From Calditrichota bacterium (GTDB lineage Bacteria; Calditrichota; Calditrichia; Calditrichales; J004), in NCBI GenBank assembly GCA_013112635.1, contig JABFGF010000006.1, positions 1-64,000 of the forward strand: 64,000 bases of DNA, written 5' to 3'. Positions 8,891-17,376 of the stretch are shown in pieces; the stretch's first letter is position 1; each line of letters opens with the position of its first letter. The position numbers were made by a program, and so were the translations under genes. The notes below the pieces were generated by a model, which was given only the letters and a program-made list of their open reading frames with translations, did no database searches and was not told the DNA's origin.

Positions 8891-9982
8891 ATGCAAGATT
8901 TTTCCCTTGAATCATTGTTGAGCCTTTATTCTGTCCACGGAATTGGTTCAGCGCGAATGAGAAAACTAATTTCAGTTTTCGGTTCTCCACAAAATGTGCT
9001 TAACACACCGGTACGCAACCTTGTTACAGTTGAGGGTATTGACAACAAAACAGCTGAGAGGATAAAATCAGGAGTAAATGAAAAGTTTGTTCAAAACCAG
9101 TTAGCGCATCTAAAAAATGGTACAGCCAAAATTCTAACCTTTTGGGATTCCGCATACCCGGATCGGCTAAAACGTATTTATGATCCGCCGGCATTTTTAT
9201 TTGTTAAAGGTGATATTAATCTACTTGACACACAAGGTATTGGTATCGTGGGGTCACGTGTGCCTACGTCATACGGTAAAAATATAACTGAACAGTTAAG
9301 CACTGATTTGGCTCAGAATAACCTTACAGTAATCAGTGGGTTTGCGCGTGGGATAGATAGTATTGCACATAACGCTGCGCTTAAAAATAGAGGGAAAACA
9401 ATTGCTGTTCTTGGTAACGGGCTTGATATTGTTTATCCGGCTGAAAACAGAAAACTACTTGATGCTTTTGAAAAACAAGGGTTATTTGTAACTGAGTATC
9501 CTTTTGGAACCAAGCCGGATGCGGGTAACTTCCCGAAAAGAAATCGTATTATTAGTGGACTAAGCCTTGGGATATTGGTAACAGAAGCAGGTGGAAAGAG
9601 CGGGGCATTGTTAACAGCCATGTATGCAATCGATCAAAATCGAGAAGTTTTTGCAGTTCCCGGGCCAATTACATCCGGCAAAAGTACAGGGTGCAATAAT
9701 TTAATTAAACAAGGCGCTAAACTTGTTCAGGGAATTAACGATATTACAACAGAATTAACGGGCCAGCTCAGTTTAAATTTATCCGAATCTCCAAAACCCG
9801 AACCAAAGTTAACAGAAAAGGAAAAGGTAATCTACGATTTGTTAAAAACCGAAGCGCTGCATATCGATCAACTTGCGATAAAGGCTGGCATTTCTACCAC
9901 CGAAGCTTTAACTACTCTTCTTACCTTAGAGTTAAGTGGCATTGTGCGCCAGATGGCCGGCAAAATGTTTACAAAGCTTTAA
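8891..9982 (+). CDS. dprA: DNA-processing protein DprA/Smf
   Basis: This 363-residue protein loads RecA onto incoming single-stranded DNA during transformation and is widespread even where competence is unknown. Residues about 8-65 form helix-hairpin-helix elements (VHGIGSARM, VEGIDNKTAERI). The Rossmann-like core (about 80-290) has the motifs GIVGSRVPTSYG, SGFARGIDSIAH, VLGNGLDIVYP and TEAGGKSGALLTA. The last 60 residues form the DprA winged-helix domain (LTEKEKVIYDLLK). The start ATG lacks an obvious ribosome site. It stands alone, 131 bases after obg. Confidence 0.95.
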   Translation: MQDFSLESLLSLYSVHGIGSARMRKLISVFGSPQNVLNTPVRNLVTVEGIDNKTAERIKSGVNEKFVQNQLAHLKNGTAKILTFWDSAYPDRLKRIYDPPAFLFVKGDINLLDTQGIGIVGSRVPTSYGKNITEQLSTDLAQNNLTVISGFARGIDSIAHNAALKNRGKTIAVLGNGLDIVYPAENRKLLDAFEKQGLFVTEYPFGTKPDAGNFPKRNRIISGLSLGILVTEAGGKSGALLTAMYAIDQNREVFAVPGPITSGKSTGCNNLIKQGAKLVQGINDITTELTGQLSLNLSESPKPEPKLTEKEKVIYDLLKTEALHIDQLAIKAGISTTEALTTLLTLELSGIVRQMAGKMFTKL

Positions 9983-10043
9983 ACCAGAATTGTTTTATTT
10001 AGAATAGTCGTTTACCAACATTCATTAATTAAACCAGAATTAA

Positions 10044-10433
10044 ATGAACAAATTCCTATTATTCTTCCTCATTTTATATGTTGGTTGTCAACCCTCTTTA
10101 AAGGATGAGCAACCTGCAACTATCGAGTCTATTGCCAAAGTAAAATATGGTACAGATATTTTTTATTTGAGTAATAAAAAAAAAACCTACACAATTTGTT
10201 ATTCACAGAAAGAAAAAACTGCTTTAAACCCATTCCCGGCTTTGAAGTTTTTTGTTTACAATAATGAAAATGCTGAAGTGCTTTTCGAGGACAACCTGAC
10301 AAATGGAAGTATTAAATGGGTAGGGAAATACACGTTTAAAGTTGAATCAGTTGCAAGAGTTGTATCAATTGATCAGGAAAATCAATCAATTACTTATATT
10401 TACGATGTTAAACTAAAAAAGAAAACTAAATAA
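10044..10433 (+). CDS. Small putative lipoprotein
   Basis: This 129-residue protein begins with a hydrophobic stretch ending in a lipobox-like YVGC (MNKFLLFFLILYVGC), so it is probably lipid-anchored after cleavage at Cys15. The mature part is Lys-rich with alternating beta-strand character (YTICYSQKEKT, IKWVGKYTFKVESVARVVSI) and has no recognisable domain. It ends 34 bases before the large secreted protein on the same strand, so the two may be co-expressed. I cannot assign a function. Confidence 0.7.
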   Translation: MNKFLLFFLILYVGCQPSLKDEQPATIESIAKVKYGTDIFYLSNKKKTYTICYSQKEKTALNPFPALKFFVYNNENAEVLFEDNLTNGSIKWVGKYTFKVESVARVVSIDQENQSITYIYDVKLKKKTK

Positions 10434-10467
10434 ATCATATCATTGTATTAAAAACATGGAGAACTTA

Positions 10468-13400
10468 ATGAGAAAGTTTTTTACATACCTTTTACCTGTT
10501 TTAGGTTTTATAATGCTCGTATTTTTTATCAATAATCAAATTGAAAACTCTCAGCTTGATCTTGCCCAATTGGACAAAAGTATTATGAAAGAGTCTGCCT
10601 CGAAAGGCATGCCCCAAGTACAAATGTCTGAAAGAAAACGAAAAGTTAAGGGGCTAATAAAACAAGATTCTCCAAACAAGTACAGGGAATGGCAGCATGG
10701 AATCCGAACCCGCGATGGTGAAGACCATCCTGGCTATGAGTTTAATTACCGTATTAAAGAGTTAATGAAATCACGAAATGTGAGAAATATAAAAGATCTT
10801 TCAAAAAATAGGAATGATAATAAAGCTGACGGAGATTCGTTTATTGAAGTTGGCCCGGGCAATGTTTCTGGAAGGACGCGCGCATTGGTCGTTGATCCTG
10901 ATGATAACAGTTTTAATACTTGGTATTCCGGATCAGTTGGCGGTGGTGTTTGGAAAACTGTCGACGCTGGCCAAAACTGGACACAACTAACACCAAATAT
11001 CGGTAACCTTGCAACAAGTGCTATTGTACAATCACCTTCAAATCCGGATGTACTTTATGTTGGTACCGGTGAAGGATTTGGTAATGTTGATCAGATAGAT
11101 GGAAATGGTATTTGGAAAACGACAGATCGTGGTGCAAGCTGGCAACAACTTGCCAGTACAGCTAATTATGATTTTCAGAATATAATGAGAATGATTATTG
11201 ATCCTGATAACGAAGATATTGTACTTGTTGCCACTGCATCGGGTTTTCAGCATAACTCAGGTACTAATCCGGCAACTGCAATCCGCCGTACTACAGATGG
11301 TGGCCTAACTTGGACACAAGTTTTCCAGGGTAGTTCGCGCATTGAAGATTTAGCTGCAGATCCAACCAACTTTCAGTTTCAATATGCGACTGATAATGGA
11401 CGCAGCGTTGTCAAATCTAACAACGGTGGGCTAACTTGGACAAGCTCAACTACCGGAATCAGTGGAGTTGGTAGAATGGAAATAGCGGTTGCACCTTCTG
11501 ATCCGACCCGTATCTATATTTCAGCAGTTGGTGGGACATTTGGTTCTGTTCTATATATATCAAGGGATTCGGGAGGAACCTGGGTTGCAGCAACAGAAAG
11601 TGGTGCCGATGGTGTTAACTGGCTTGGCGGACAGGGCTGGTATGATAACACGATAGAGGTAAACCCATATAATGAAGATGAAGTTTACGTAGGTGGTATT
11701 AACATTTGGCGTATTGATGTGGCAGACAACAATAAAATCACGACTACAAATATTACCGATGGTTATGGCCAATTTGGTGGTAGTTCAAAAGGTGTTCATG
11801 TTGATCAGCATAACATTGTTATGGTAAAAACTGATACAACAAGTAGTGCATTCCGTATGATTAACTGTAATGATGGCGGAGTTTCATATTCTGATAATAA
11901 AGGTACATCTTACAGTCATACTGAAAATGGCTATAATACTTCTCAGTTTTATGGTGTTGATAAGAAAAATGGTTCAAATGAATATGTGGGCGGTATGCAA
12001 GACAATAACAGCTATGTCTCACCAGTTAACCCAAACAGTTCGTCTGTCTGGACTGTACGTTGGGGAGGAGATGGTTTTGATGCTGCATGGAATTATGGCG
12101 ATGGTAACAAAGTTTTGGTCTCCAGCCAATACAATAATATCGGACGCTCTACAAATGGAGGTGTTTCTTTTGGATCAGGTACAAATGGCATGAATGATGT
12201 CGGATCAGCCTCAGCGCCATTCTTTACTAAGATTGCAAAGTCGAAACAAGATGTTGACCTGGTTTTTGCCATAGGTGCATCAGGTGTTTGGAGATCAGCT
12301 GATTTCGGAGCAAACTGGAGTTTAACTGAAATGCCATCAGGGTTTAATGGAACAAGTTACTTCTCTCAAATCAAGTTTTCACTTATTAATCCACAAGTTA
12401 TCTGGACAGCACAAAACGTCTCAAGTAATTCAGCCCCTTTTGTTTCTATTGATGGTGGCTTTGAATTTGAACAGACTAAACCGTTACCATTCTCTATGGG
12501 AAGAATATCCGGGTTGGCTACACACCCGACCCAAAGAAATACTGCTTACATTTTGTTTTCATATGCACAAGCACCGAAAATTGTCCGTACTTCAGATCTT
12601 GGCCAAACTTGGGAAGATATAACAGGATTTTTAGGTAGTGACAGCAGTACAAATGGCTTTCCTGATGTTGCGGTATATAGTCTGGTTGTAATGCCATTTG
12701 ATACAACTATAATTTGGGCTGGTACTGGAATTGGGCTTTTTGAAAGTACAGATAATGGTGAAACATGGCATGCAGCCAATAGAGGCCTTCCACCTGTAGC
12801 AGTGTATGACATGGTAATAGTTAATGATCAGGTTGTAGCAGCTACGCATGGACGTGGGATTTGGGTAGCTAGTATGAGCGGTTTGGCAGAATATGAACCT
12901 CCTGTCGTTCCACTTGCTCCAGTCCTTAACGATGTCGCATTTGATGGAAAAACACTTTTTTTAGATACTGAACTGAGATCGGTGTATGACTCAACACAAA
13001 TTCGAATTGATGGAGTATCAATTCAAACAGTTTTAAATGAAACACTGGTTGACAGTGTTTTACATATTTCGTACGAATCTGATTCATCAAAAGAAATAGA
13101 AGTCCGTTTATACTCATATTTGAATGGTGATTTTTACGTTTCTCAAAAAATGAAATTAGAGGTTTTCTCTTTTCAAAATCCTGTTTTATCGTATGTAACT
13201 GATTTTGAAGACGAACCATTGGAAAACTTTGCTGGAATTGGTTTTCAAATCACGAACTATGCTGGATTTCTGAACAATGCTATCCATTCTTCGCATGATT
13301 ATGAAAATGAAACTGAATACTTTTTTACTTTATTGAAACCTATAATTGTGAGTGCCTCTAATCCTAATATGGTTTATTCTGATGTAGCGATCGTAGAACC

Positions 13401-14019
13401 TGGTGAACCTGGTTCAAAATTTGGTGATTCGGATTTTTGGGATTATGTGATTATTGAAGGATCGAAAGATGGAAATACATGGAAACCATTATTGGATGGT
13501 TATGATGCAAGATTTGATCCCTCCTGGGAAGCTGCCTGGACAACCACAACAGCTTACCGCAACTTATTTGTTTCGCATACCATTGATATTAGCAAAACAT
13601 TCAATGCAGGGGATACAATTCTTATTCGTTTTAGATTATTTACAGATGAGCTGGAGAACGGTTGGGGCTGGGTTATTGACAGCTTGCAAATACAGGATGT
13701 ATTGGTGTCGATAGATGATCTGCGGTTTACAGCAAACACATTCAGCTTAAAGCAAAACTATCCAAATCCGTTTAATCCGGAAACCACAATTAACTTTAGC
13801 CTGGCAAAAAGCGGGCCCGTTTCACTTAAAATTTATGACATAACAGGGAAACTGGTTAAAACAGTTTATAATAACCATAAACTTAAAGCCGGAGTTTTGC
13901 ATAAAGCAGTTTGGGATGGGAAAAATAATTTTGGCAACCAGGTTTCCTCAGGAACTTTTTATTACAGGTTAAAAGCCGGTGAGAAAATCTCGGTTAAAAA
14001 GATGGTTTTATTACGCTAA
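10468..14019 (+). CDS. Large secreted sialidase/VPS10-like repeat protein with C-terminal sorting domain
   Basis: The protein has about 1,183 residues. I prefer ATG 10468 because GGAG sits six bases upstream; an ATG at 10456 overlaps that ribosome site. A membrane-spanning signal (residues 5-25) precedes a propeller-type region of BNR/VPS10-like repeats: recurring D-x-G-x-x-W motifs (DAGQNWTQL, DRGASWQQL, DGGLTWTQV, NNGGLTWTS, DNGETWHAA). Such repeats form beta-propellers that bind glycans or proteins; I see no convincing glycosidase active site. Residues about 950-1,080 look like a jelly-roll domain. The end carries NYPNPFNPETTINFSL and FYYRLKAG...MVLLR, the outer-membrane sorting domain. 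Its role is probably extracellular binding, adhesion or degradation. Confidence 0.85.
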   Translation: MRKFFTYLLPVLGFIMLVFFINNQIENSQLDLAQLDKSIMKESASKGMPQVQMSERKRKVKGLIKQDSPNKYREWQHGIRTRDGEDHPGYEFNYRIKELMKSRNVRNIKDLSKNRNDNKADGDSFIEVGPGNVSGRTRALVVDPDDNSFNTWYSGSVGGGVWKTVDAGQNWTQLTPNIGNLATSAIVQSPSNPDVLYVGTGEGFGNVDQIDGNGIWKTTDRGASWQQLASTANYDFQNIMRMIIDPDNEDIVLVATASGFQHNSGTNPATAIRRTTDGGLTWTQVFQGSSRIEDLAADPTNFQFQYATDNGRSVVKSNNGGLTWTSSTTGISGVGRMEIAVAPSDPTRIYISAVGGTFGSVLYISRDSGGTWVAATESGADGVNWLGGQGWYDNTIEVNPYNEDEVYVGGINIWRIDVADNNKITTTNITDGYGQFGGSSKGVHVDQHNIVMVKTDTTSSAFRMINCNDGGVSYSDNKGTSYSHTENGYNTSQFYGVDKKNGSNEYVGGMQDNNSYVSPVNPNSSSVWTVRWGGDGFDAAWNYGDGNKVLVSSQYNNIGRSTNGGVSFGSGTNGMNDVGSASAPFFTKIAKSKQDVDLVFAIGASGVWRSADFGANWSLTEMPSGFNGTSYFSQIKFSLINPQVIWTAQNVSSNSAPFVSIDGGFEFEQTKPLPFSMGRISGLATHPTQRNTAYILFSYAQAPKIVRTSDLGQTWEDITGFLGSDSSTNGFPDVAVYSLVVMPFDTTIIWAGTGIGLFESTDNGETWHAANRGLPPVAVYDMVIVNDQVVAATHGRGIWVASMSGLAEYEPPVVPLAPVLNDVAFDGKTLFLDTELRSVYDSTQIRIDGVSIQTVLNETLVDSVLHISYESDSSKEIEVRLYSYLNGDFYVSQKMKLEVFSFQNPVLSYVTDFEDEPLENFAGIGFQITNYAGFLNNAIHSSHDYENETEYFFTLLKPIIVSASNPNMVYSDVAIVEPGEPGSKFGDSDFWDYVIIEGSKDGNTWKPLLDGYDARFDPSWEAAWTTTTAYRNLFVSHTIDISKTFNAGDTILIRFRLFTDELENGWGWVIDSLQIQDVLVSIDDLRFTANTFSLKQNYPNPFNPETTINFSLAKSGPVSLKIYDITGKLVKTVYNNHKLKAGVLHKAVWDGKNNFGNQVSSGTFYYRLKAGEKISVKKMVLLR

Positions 14020-14040
14020 GCCATTTAAAATTTAAATTGA

Positions 14041-14072
14041 AAGCTGTCCTTATTTGGGGCAGCTTTTTTTTT
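14041..14072 (+). terminator. Intrinsic terminator after the large secreted protein
   Basis: AAGCTGTCC pairs with GGGGCAGCTT (one G-U pair) and is followed by nine T. It separates two convergent genes. Confidence 0.85.
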
Positions 14073-14075
14073 GGA

Positions 14076-14906
14076 TTAGTTTTTATAAAATGCAGCTGAT
14101 AAATATCCTACAACCCGGTTAATGTCTTTATTTACATCGGCTGATGTTCCATAACCTAGAACTTTACTTTTTGTTGCACCTAATAATTTGCACACCATCA
14201 TTCCGGCAAGAATTGGCCCAAACCCACAAGCTTCTGTTTTTTCCGCCAATATATCCTGGTTAAGTTTACTAATATTGAATTCTTCAATATCATTTGAAAT
14301 AATTGAATCAAGTTGTCTGGCAGTACTTTCATTGTAAAAATGGGACAGATCGCTGCTGCAAACGACCAGGTTTTTTTGATTCTCTGATGGGGATTTTTTC
14401 AATACCGAAAATATTGATTCAGCCAGTTCATTAGCTGTGGAATAACTTTGTTTGCCCATAACAATTGGAACAAGTTTGAAGTCTGAAAAAAGTCTTTGCA
14501 AAAAAGGGAGTTGTATTTCAAGAGCATGTTCATTTTGATGGCCAAGATTAGAAATCTGGATCGTTTTAAAATGAGACAACGCTTCAACCAGGTTTGTATT
14601 TGTCTGAATTATTCCTATAGGAGTTTCATAATTTCCGGCAAAAATGGAACAGCCTTCAAAATAATCATAATGGCTGGGAGAGATTACAAAAATATTGTCG
14701 TATTTATTATTGGCGATCTGTTTATAGGCTTTTGCTGCGATGTTGCCTGAATAAATGTATCCGGCATGTGGAACAATTATTCCATTAATATTTTCCAGAG
14801 TTAAATCATCATGACAAGAAAGCATTTCTTCTAAGCTGGTGTTTAAATCATCTTTGTTCTCAGGATAAAATGTACCCGCAATTTGAGCTTTTCGGATAGC
14901 AGACAT
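14076..14906 (-). CDS. Memo-family protein (AmmeMemoRadiSam system protein B-like)
   Basis: This 276-residue protein belongs to the Memo family, which shares its fold with class III ring-opening dioxygenases and binds metal. Conserved blocks are AGTFYP near the N-terminus, the His-containing GIIVPHAGYIYSG, VISPSHYDYFEG, NEHALEIQLPFLQ and VVCSSDLSHFY. I chose ATG 14906 because GGAGA lies eight bases upstream and the AGTFYP block normally begins about ten residues in. In many bacteria Memo sits beside an AMMECR1 protein and a radical SAM enzyme; neither is adjacent here, so the gene stands alone. Its biochemical role is unsettled. Confidence 0.9.
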   Translation of the reverse strand: MSAIRKAQIAGTFYPENKDDLNTSLEEMLSCHDDLTLENINGIIVPHAGYIYSGNIAAKAYKQIANNKYDNIFVISPSHYDYFEGCSIFAGNYETPIGIIQTNTNLVEALSHFKTIQISNLGHQNEHALEIQLPFLQRLFSDFKLVPIVMGKQSYSTANELAESIFSVLKKSPSENQKNLVVCSSDLSHFYNESTARQLDSIISNDIEEFNISKLNQDILAEKTEACGFGPILAGMMVCKLLGATKSKVLGYGTSADVNKDINRVVGYLSAAFYKN

Positions 14907-14976
14907 GGCAAATCTCCGGTTTTGTAGATACCAAATGTACAAGATAATAAAGTGGATGTAAATAATCAGTGGGGAT

Positions 14977-15007
14977 AAAAAAATCCCCGGCCAATGACCA
15001 GGGATTT
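14977..15007 (-). terminator. Intrinsic terminator of the DoxX-like gene (minus strand)
   Basis: On the minus strand AAATCCC-T-GG pairs with CC-G-GGGATTT around a 7-base loop and runs into seven T. It lies 13 bases past the stop of the DoxX-like gene. Confidence 0.75.
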
Positions 15008-15019
15008 GTGTACTTTAAA

Positions 15020-15379
15020 TCAATCTGTGCCCATTCCTGAAAATGCAAAGGCTGCTCCTGCCAGTGCAAGATCTTTTAAAACCTGGGACATAGCCATTTG
15101 GTTGCCACCCATTACTGATGGTAAATGTATGGTTAAAACAAAAAGTATCAGCATAATGCCAAGTAACAAGGCAGCAAGTTTATCCTTCTTTTTAATGACA
15201 AGACTTATTCCGGCTAAAACAAGTGCCAAGCCAGTTAGATAAACCCAAAATACTCCACCTGGGATAAACGAGGGAACCATTCCTGCCATTTCTCCGCCGG
15301 CCATAAAGTGCATAAGGCCAAAAATAATAAAAGGAATAGCAAAAATATACCGTGCAGCGGTACCAGTTAAAGCTTGCAT
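15020..15379 (-). CDS. DoxX-like small membrane protein
   Basis: This 119-residue protein has four predicted membrane helices (about 7-27, 42-62, 66-85 and 95-115), the size and layout of the DoxX/DoxD-like family. The motif FGLMHFMAGG in helix 1 and the GG-x-x-x-GxxPxFIPGG loop fit that family. A strong AGGAGGT ribosome site sits seven bases before the ATG. Members are linked to redox or sulphur metabolism in some organisms, but there is no supporting context here, so function stays open. It is monocistronic, with its own terminator. Confidence 0.8.
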   Translation of the reverse strand: MQALTGTAARYIFAIPFIIFGLMHFMAGGEMAGMVPSFIPGGVFWVYLTGLALVLAGISLVIKKKDKLAALLLGIMLILFVLTIHLPSVMGGNQMAMSQVLKDLALAGAAFAFSGMGTD

Positions 15380-15713
15380 AAAAACCTCCTAATGTGAGTT
15401 GATTGTTGGTTGTGGAACGTTTTTAGAAAATTGGAAATTTTAAGAGAGGTTTAAAAAATATGGCTATAGTATACAAAAAAAATAACCAGAACCCTAATCG
15501 TGCATATTGAATGATTGTAAAATTATTATCACGAAAGGTCGGAAGGAAAAAAAAAATCCAGAGCCTAAGTACCCCGGAAATTTCCATTGAGTTCTAAAAA
15601 CAATTTATCCAAATTGAACAGATTTCAATTTTTTTAGAAGTATTTTGTGAACTGTTTGTTAAAATCCGGCCTCATAATTGCTCCTGACAAATTAATCAAT
15701 TTAGGAGGAAGTT
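15380..15713. other. Intergenic region (334 bases) with nested inverted repeats
   Basis: This is a divergent promoter region between the DoxX-like gene and the spondin-domain gene. It contains a purine-rich stretch and the nested inverted repeats at 15592-15639 listed separately. The last bases carry a TTAGGAGGA ribosome site for the spondin gene. I see no small gene or RNA. Confidence 0.5.
15592..15639 (+). repeat. Nested inverted repeat upstream of the spondin-domain gene
   Basis: An inner hairpin AAATTGAA-cagat-TTCAATTT runs directly into T residues and is flanked by a second inverted pair, TTCTAAAAA and TTTTTAGAA. It could be a terminator-like or operator element 75 bases before the start codon. 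Confidence 0.45.
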
Positions 15714-16463
15714 ATGACGCGTTCTTTTCGTTTTATTTCAATTGTTGCTGTTTTTGCTTTATTCTGGTCGTGCGAAAATAGCTCTGAGACTTTAACCGGA
15801 AGCTCTGGCGATACAGACTTGCGGCGTGGTTATTCAGGCCAAAACTCACTTGATATTCATTCTCGTGGTGTTGCAGAGTATGAAATCACTTTCACTAATT
15901 TGGCGCCTGCAACCGGTCCGGGTGCTAGTCAACCAATGTCACCACCAGTATTAGCTGCACATACCAAGTTTTTCCACGTTTTTCAGAATGGCAACTATGC
16001 TTCTTCGGAGGTCGCTCAATTAGCCGAAGATGCCGTTAGTGATCCACTTGTTGATGCTTTAAATTCCAATGGCCTTGTATATGACGTTGTCCGTGGTGAT
16101 GGAGTTGTTTTTCCGGGCGCATCCACAACTTTTACTCTAAAATCCAGGGTAGGATTTCGAAAACTTTCTATCGTTTCCATGCTTGTAAATACAAATGATG
16201 CCTTTGCCGGATTGGATGCACTGCATATGCCAGCACGAGGTTCTAAAACAGTTTATTTACGTAGCTATGATGCAGGTTCTGAAGAAAATACAGAATCTGT
16301 AGATCATATTCCCGGGCCATGCTGTGGGAGTCCGTTGGTGCGAGTGCCTACAAATGAAAGGATAAAATATCATCCGGGTATTTCCGGTAATGGTGATCTG
16401 GATGCAGATATTTATGGCTGGGATGAACCTGTAGCAAAAGTGACTATAACCCGAGTTAATTAG
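15714..16463 (+). CDS. Spondin-domain lipoprotein
   Basis: This 249-residue protein begins with a signal ending in a lipobox-like LFWSC, so it is likely a lipoprotein anchored at Cys20. From about residue 45 it matches the spondin-N fold: YEITFTNLAP, a Pro/Gly loop, PPVLAAHTKFFHVFQNG, then SEVAQLAEDA and a metal-site-like DAG-x-E-x-x-x-E segment (residues about 190-200, SYDAGSEENTE). Spondin domains are best known from animal F-spondin; bacterial copies are found on secreted proteins of unknown role. The gene has an AGGAGGA ribosome site. A two-component pair follows 152 bases downstream. Confidence 0.82.
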   Translation: MTRSFRFISIVAVFALFWSCENSSETLTGSSGDTDLRRGYSGQNSLDIHSRGVAEYEITFTNLAPATGPGASQPMSPPVLAAHTKFFHVFQNGNYASSEVAQLAEDAVSDPLVDALNSNGLVYDVVRGDGVVFPGASTTFTLKSRVGFRKLSIVSMLVNTNDAFAGLDALHMPARGSKTVYLRSYDAGSEENTESVDHIPGPCCGSPLVRVPTNERIKYHPGISGNGDLDADIYGWDEPVAKVTITRVN

Positions 16464-16510
16464 ATTGTAATTTTTTTGTCGCTTTTAACAGATAGAATTT
16501 TTAAATATGA

Positions 16511-16575
16511 GAGTATTGGAGTTCTGGAGTAATGCTAAGTCGCTTTATAGTTTTCACTTCATCGTTCCAATACTC
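16511..16575 (+). repeat. Octamer tandem repeat with an inverted partner
   Basis: GAGTATTG, GAGTTCTG and GAGTAATG form three 8-bp units. GAGTATTGGA (16511-16520) is perfectly inverted at 16566-16575 (TCCAATACTC) and is followed by a T-rich stretch. It could act as a weak terminator between the spondin gene and the two-component pair. Confidence 0.5.
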
Positions 16576-16615
16576 CATTTTTTATTTAAATGAACTTATG
16601 TGAGATATAATTTTT

Positions 16616-17332
16616 ATGACTACTGATAATAAAATTCTAATAGTTGAGGATGATCCTAAAATTATTGAATTGGTGCGGATTCACCTGGGTGATATTGGTA
16701 TGCACGTGGACCATGCTATGGATGGACTAATTGGTCTTGAAAAAGCAACCAATAATGATTATTCTTTGATTATCCTGGATCTTATGTTGCCACACATGGA
16801 TGGCCTTGAAGTTTGCAGAAGAATCAAATCCAAAGATAAATTTACACCTATTTTGATGTTGACGGCCAAATCAGAAGAGCTGGATAAAGTACTTGGCTTA
16901 GAAGTTGGCGCAGACGATTATTTAACAAAACCTTTTGGCATACGTGAGCTTGTTGCTCGTGTAAAAGCAATTTTAAGAAGGGTTGAGCTTGATCAGGAAA
17001 GCAGCGCAAAAAAAGATGACAGCGAAAAACTGGAATTTCGTGATTTGGTGATTGATTTGGAAAAACACATGGTCCTTTTGGAAGGGGAACGTGTAGAGTT
17101 AACCGCTAAAGAATTTGACATGCTGACTTTGTTTGCCTCACATCCGGGAAACACTTACAGCCGGGAACGTTTGCTAGATTTGGTTTGGGGTTATCAATAC
17201 GAGGGCTATGAACATACAGTTAGTTCTCATATAAACCGTTTAAGAAACAAAATTGAAAAAGATCCTACCAACCCACAGTATATAAAAACATTGTGGGGTG
17301 TTGGTTACCGTTTTGAAGCACCGGAAGGATAA
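16616..17332 (+). CDS. Response regulator, OmpR/PhoB family
   Basis: This 238-residue transcription factor has an N-terminal receiver domain with acidic pocket EDD (11-13), phosphoacceptor D55 (LIILDLMLPHMDG) and a conserved Lys in LTKPFG near 105. The C-terminal winged-helix domain (about 140-235) has the family pattern LTAKEFDMLTLFASHPG and WGYQYEGYEHTVSSHINRLR. It is followed 44 bases later by a matching sensor kinase, so the pair is a PhoB/PhoR- or ResD/ResE-like system. The signal is unknown. The upstream lipoprotein is a possible target by proximity only. Confidence 0.94.
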   Translation: MTTDNKILIVEDDPKIIELVRIHLGDIGMHVDHAMDGLIGLEKATNNDYSLIILDLMLPHMDGLEVCRRIKSKDKFTPILMLTAKSEELDKVLGLEVGADDYLTKPFGIRELVARVKAILRRVELDQESSAKKDDSEKLEFRDLVIDLEKHMVLLEGERVELTAKEFDMLTLFASHPGNTYSRERLLDLVWGYQYEGYEHTVSSHINRLRNKIEKDPTNPQYIKTLWGVGYRFEAPEG

Positions 17333-17376
17333 AAACCTGTTGTAACCCGCAATATATTTTTTTGATTGGATAATAT

